A stretch of DNA of 6,828 nucleotides from an uncultured Clostridia bacterium (lineage in GTDB: Bacteria; Bacillota_A; Clostridia; TANB77; CAG-508). Within the stretch, counting starts at the first letter, position 1. Each line of letters opens with the position of its first letter. The position numbers and the translations under genes are program-made. The stretch spans positions 1 through 6,828 of the forward strand of contig CANQZT010000081.1 in NCBI GenBank assembly GCA_947628335.1, in the 5' to 3' direction. Under the pieces are notes generated by a model. That model had not been told where the DNA came from. It did not search any database and saw only the letters and a program-made list of their open reading frames with translations. Below are positions 5,265 through 6,828 of the stretch, piece by piece.

Positions 5265-6806
5265 TTAATTTTTCCAGTATTTCCTATCTAAATTTCTATA
5301 TTGGATAGCTTCTGCTACATGACCTACTTCTATATTCTCTTTTTGATCTAAATCTGCAATTGTTCTCGCTACTTTTAAAACACGAGTATATGCTCTTGCA
5401 CTCAAGTTTAATCTTTGAAATGCATTCTTTAACAAATTTTTTCCTTTTTGATCTAATCTACAATATTTTTCTATTAATTTGGGAGTTAATTCCGAATTGG
5501 AATGAATATTATCTTTTTTATATCTATCTATTTGAATTTTTCTGGTATAATTTACTCTTTTTCTTATTTGTTCTGATGTTTCACAAGGTGTATCTGATAA
5601 TAAATTTTGATATTTCACTGACGTTACTTCTACTTGTATATCAATTCTATCTAATAATGGTCCACTAATTTTTCCCATATATTTTGCAATTGATTGTGGT
5701 GTACATGTACACGCTTTCTCTTTTGAGCCATAATAGCCACATTGGCAAGGATTCATTGATGCTACAAACATGAAATTGCACGGATATGTTAGACTTGCAT
5801 TTACCCTCGATATTGTAACTATTTTATCTTCAAGTGGTCCTCTTAATACTTCTAGCGTCTTTTTATTAAATTCTGGTAATTCATCTAAAAATAGAACTCC
5901 AAAATGTGCTAAGCTAATTTCACCTGGCTTTGGAATAGTTCCGTCCTCCTACTAATGAACTTGCAGAAACAGTATGATGAGGAGCTCTAAATGGTCTTGT
6001 TGTTACTATCGGAGTATCTTTTGACAATGTTCCTGCTATACTATGAATTTTTGTTACTTCTAATGATTCTTCAAAAACTAAGTTTGGCAAAATAGATGGT
6101 ATCCTTCTTGCCATCATTGTTTTTCCGCGAACCGTGGAGATCCAATAAGTAGTACATTATGACCGCCCGAGCAGCAGCAACCTCTAATGCTCTTTTTATA
6201 TTTTCTTGTCCCTTTACTTCTGAAAAATCTAATAAATGCTTTTGATTTTTATTAAATAATTCTTCTATATTTGACTTTTCTGGTACTATGTCTTGTTCTT
6301 TATTCAAATAATTTACAAGCTGTTTTAAATTTTCTATTCCTATTACATCTATTCCCTCAACAAGAGATGCCTCTTTTTTATTTTCATTTGGTACAATTAT
6401 CTTTTTTATTCCTAATTTTTTGGCTTCGATACACATAGGTAAAACTCCATTTACCTTATTAACCTTTCCATCTAACGATAATTCTCCTACAAATACTGTT
6501 TTTTCTAAATTATCATTATATATTTCCCCAAAATTTATTAAAATTCCAACTGCAATTGGTAAATCAAAAAATGAACCTTCTTTTTTTGTATTTGCAGGTG
6601 CAAGATTTACAATTATTTTTCTACTTTGAAATTCATAACCTGAATTTTTAATTGCCGTTCTTACTCTTTCTTTTGATTCTTTTACACTAGCATCTGGAAG
6701 ACCAACAACCTCCCAACTAGGCATTCCGTGCAGATACATCTACCTGTACTTCAATTAAATACCCATCTAAGCCATGCAATGCCATACTTTTAATAATTGA
6801 TAACAT
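5265..6806 (-). CDS. comM: ComM/YifB, AAA+ (Mg-chelatase-like) competence protein, read through six +1 shifts
   Basis: ComM is a hexameric AAA+ helicase; in competent bacteria it drives branch migration to integrate transforming DNA. The ATG at 6806-6804 has GAGGAG (6818-6813) upstream. Zero frame ends after 29 residues. Omitting the C of six in-frame CGG codons gives 511 residues, the normal family length. Domains seen: N-terminal Lon-protease-like ChlI domain (about 20-140) with [18 protein letters not shown]; linker (about 140-195); AAA+ core with [19 protein letters not shown] (198-216), Walker A GSPGSGKT (221-228) and [50 protein letters not shown] with Walker [17 protein letters not shown] and [20 protein letters not shown] with cysteines of a zinc-like site; DRIDI sensor region; C-terminal [20 protein letters not shown] sensor 2 region. 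Recoded glycines are residues 27, 213, 214, 224, 226 and 287. All family motifs survive, so this is not an ordinary pseudogene. First gene of the run, 15 bases before dprA. Confidence 0.9.
5941..5943 (-). other. In-frame CGG at +1 break in comM (third Gly of GGGTIPKPG)
   Basis: The coding strand reads GTA-GGA-GGA-C-GGA-ACT-ATT. The C (5943) is extra. Omitting it gives [16 protein letters not shown], the family consensus; in zero frame translation ends at TGA a few codons on. The preceding codon pair GGA-GGA has no extra C, so the context alone does not dictate it. Confidence 0.9.
6125..6127 (-). other. In-frame CGG at +1 break in comM (Walker A, second Gly of PGSGKT)
   Basis: The coding strand reads TCG-C-GGA-AAA-ACA. 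The C (6127) is extra. Skipping it yields Ser225-Gly226-Lys227-Thr228, the nucleotide-binding Lys-Thr of Walker A, and leads into [11 protein letters not shown]. Confidence 0.9.
6132..6134 (-). other. In-frame CGG at +1 break in comM (Walker A, Gly of SPGS)
   Basis: The coding strand reads GGA-TCT-CCA-C-GGT-TCG. The C (6134) is extra. Skipping it yields Gly221-Ser-Pro-Gly224-Ser225. The same codon pair CCA-GGT occurs without an extra C later in the gene, in KPGEIS. Confidence 0.9.
6163..6165 (-). other. In-frame CGG at +1 break in comM (second Gly of AAAGGHN)
   Basis: After the shift at 6169 the next codon is GGG, and the following one is again CGG. Skipping its C (6165) gives GGT then CAT, that is Gly214-His215, as in the family motif AAAGGHN. 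Confidence 0.88.
6167..6169 (-). other. In-frame CGG at +1 break in comM (first Gly of AAAGGHN)
   Basis: The coding strand reads GCT-GCT-GCT-C-GGG-C-GGT-CAT. Skipping the first C (6169) gives Gly213. This CGG is exactly in frame with the reading set by the shift at 6728, 186 codons earlier, which supports sequential use of one rule. Confidence 0.88.
6726..6728 (-). other. In-frame CGG at +1 break in comM (codon 27)
   Basis: The coding strand reads TCT-GCA-C-GGA-ATG-CCT-AGT. Skipping the C (6728) gives [17 protein letters not shown], matching the family motif (VSxGLPxFxIVGLPDA). In zero frame a TAG follows three codons after the CGG, leaving a 29-residue peptide. The pair GCA-GGA without extra C occurs later in comM, in HSIAGTL. 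Confidence 0.9.
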
Positions 6807-6828
6807 ATTTTTCTCCTCTATTTGTTTA

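Noticed and set aside
1468..6728. comM, dprA and rodA as ordinary pseudogenes, or as separate short genes
   Set aside because: All eight lesions are the same type (+1, an extra C before a Gly codon). No missense damage, deletion or true nonsense codon is present and every catalytic motif is kept. Random decay would give mixed indels at unrelated places.

Overview
The window is strongly AT-rich and carries eight genes, all on the minus strand and almost end to end. In transcription order (right to left) they are comM/yifB, dprA, yraN, rsmA (ksgA), minD, minE, rodA and a 3'-truncated dusB. Good AGGAGG-type ribosome sites, a clostridial-type minD-minE-rodA block and a MinE protein (absent from most Bacilli) point to a low-GC, probably uncultivated, member of the Clostridia (Bacillota). 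There is no tRNA, rRNA, CRISPR array or insertion sequence, and no gap between genes exceeds 82 bases.

Region by region: 6806-5265 comM (competence-associated AAA+ protein); 5249-4373 dprA (ssDNA/RecA loader); 4368-4015 yraN (nuclease-fold protein, TTG start); 3942-3079 rsmA (16S rRNA dimethyltransferase); 2996-2202 minD and 2181-1627 minE (division-site placement); 1566-456 rodA (peptidoglycan glycosyltransferase); 434-1 dusB (tRNA dihydrouridine synthase). The first three form a DNA-uptake/processing group, rsmA and dusB modify RNA, and minDE-rodA governs cell shape and division. A sigma-A-like promoter with an overlapping small palindrome precedes rsmA and may split the run into two transcription units.

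The outstanding feature is that comM, dprA and rodA cannot be read in one frame, and every break obeys one rule. There are eight in-frame CGG codons in the window: six in comM, one in dprA, one in rodA. At each one, skipping the C and reading the next three bases (GGA, GGT or GGG) as glycine restores the family sequence. Applied in order, the rule rebuilds the ComM Walker A motif GSPGSGKT, its GGGTIPKPG motif, the DprA GRTIAVLGGG motif and the start of RodA, and gives proteins of 511, 291 and 369 residues. Six other CGG trinucleotides in coding sequence lie across codon boundaries and cause no break. CGG never serves as an arginine codon here, while CGT, CGA, AGA and AGG do. This looks like either a translational recoding system (CGG as a +1 shift signal, or CGGN as a four-base glycine codon) or a very peculiar sequencing artefact. 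Identical codon pairs without the extra C, elsewhere in the same gene, argue against a simple context-driven artefact.

A second oddity is MinE, which has a complete core followed by a 77-residue tail rich in glutamate.
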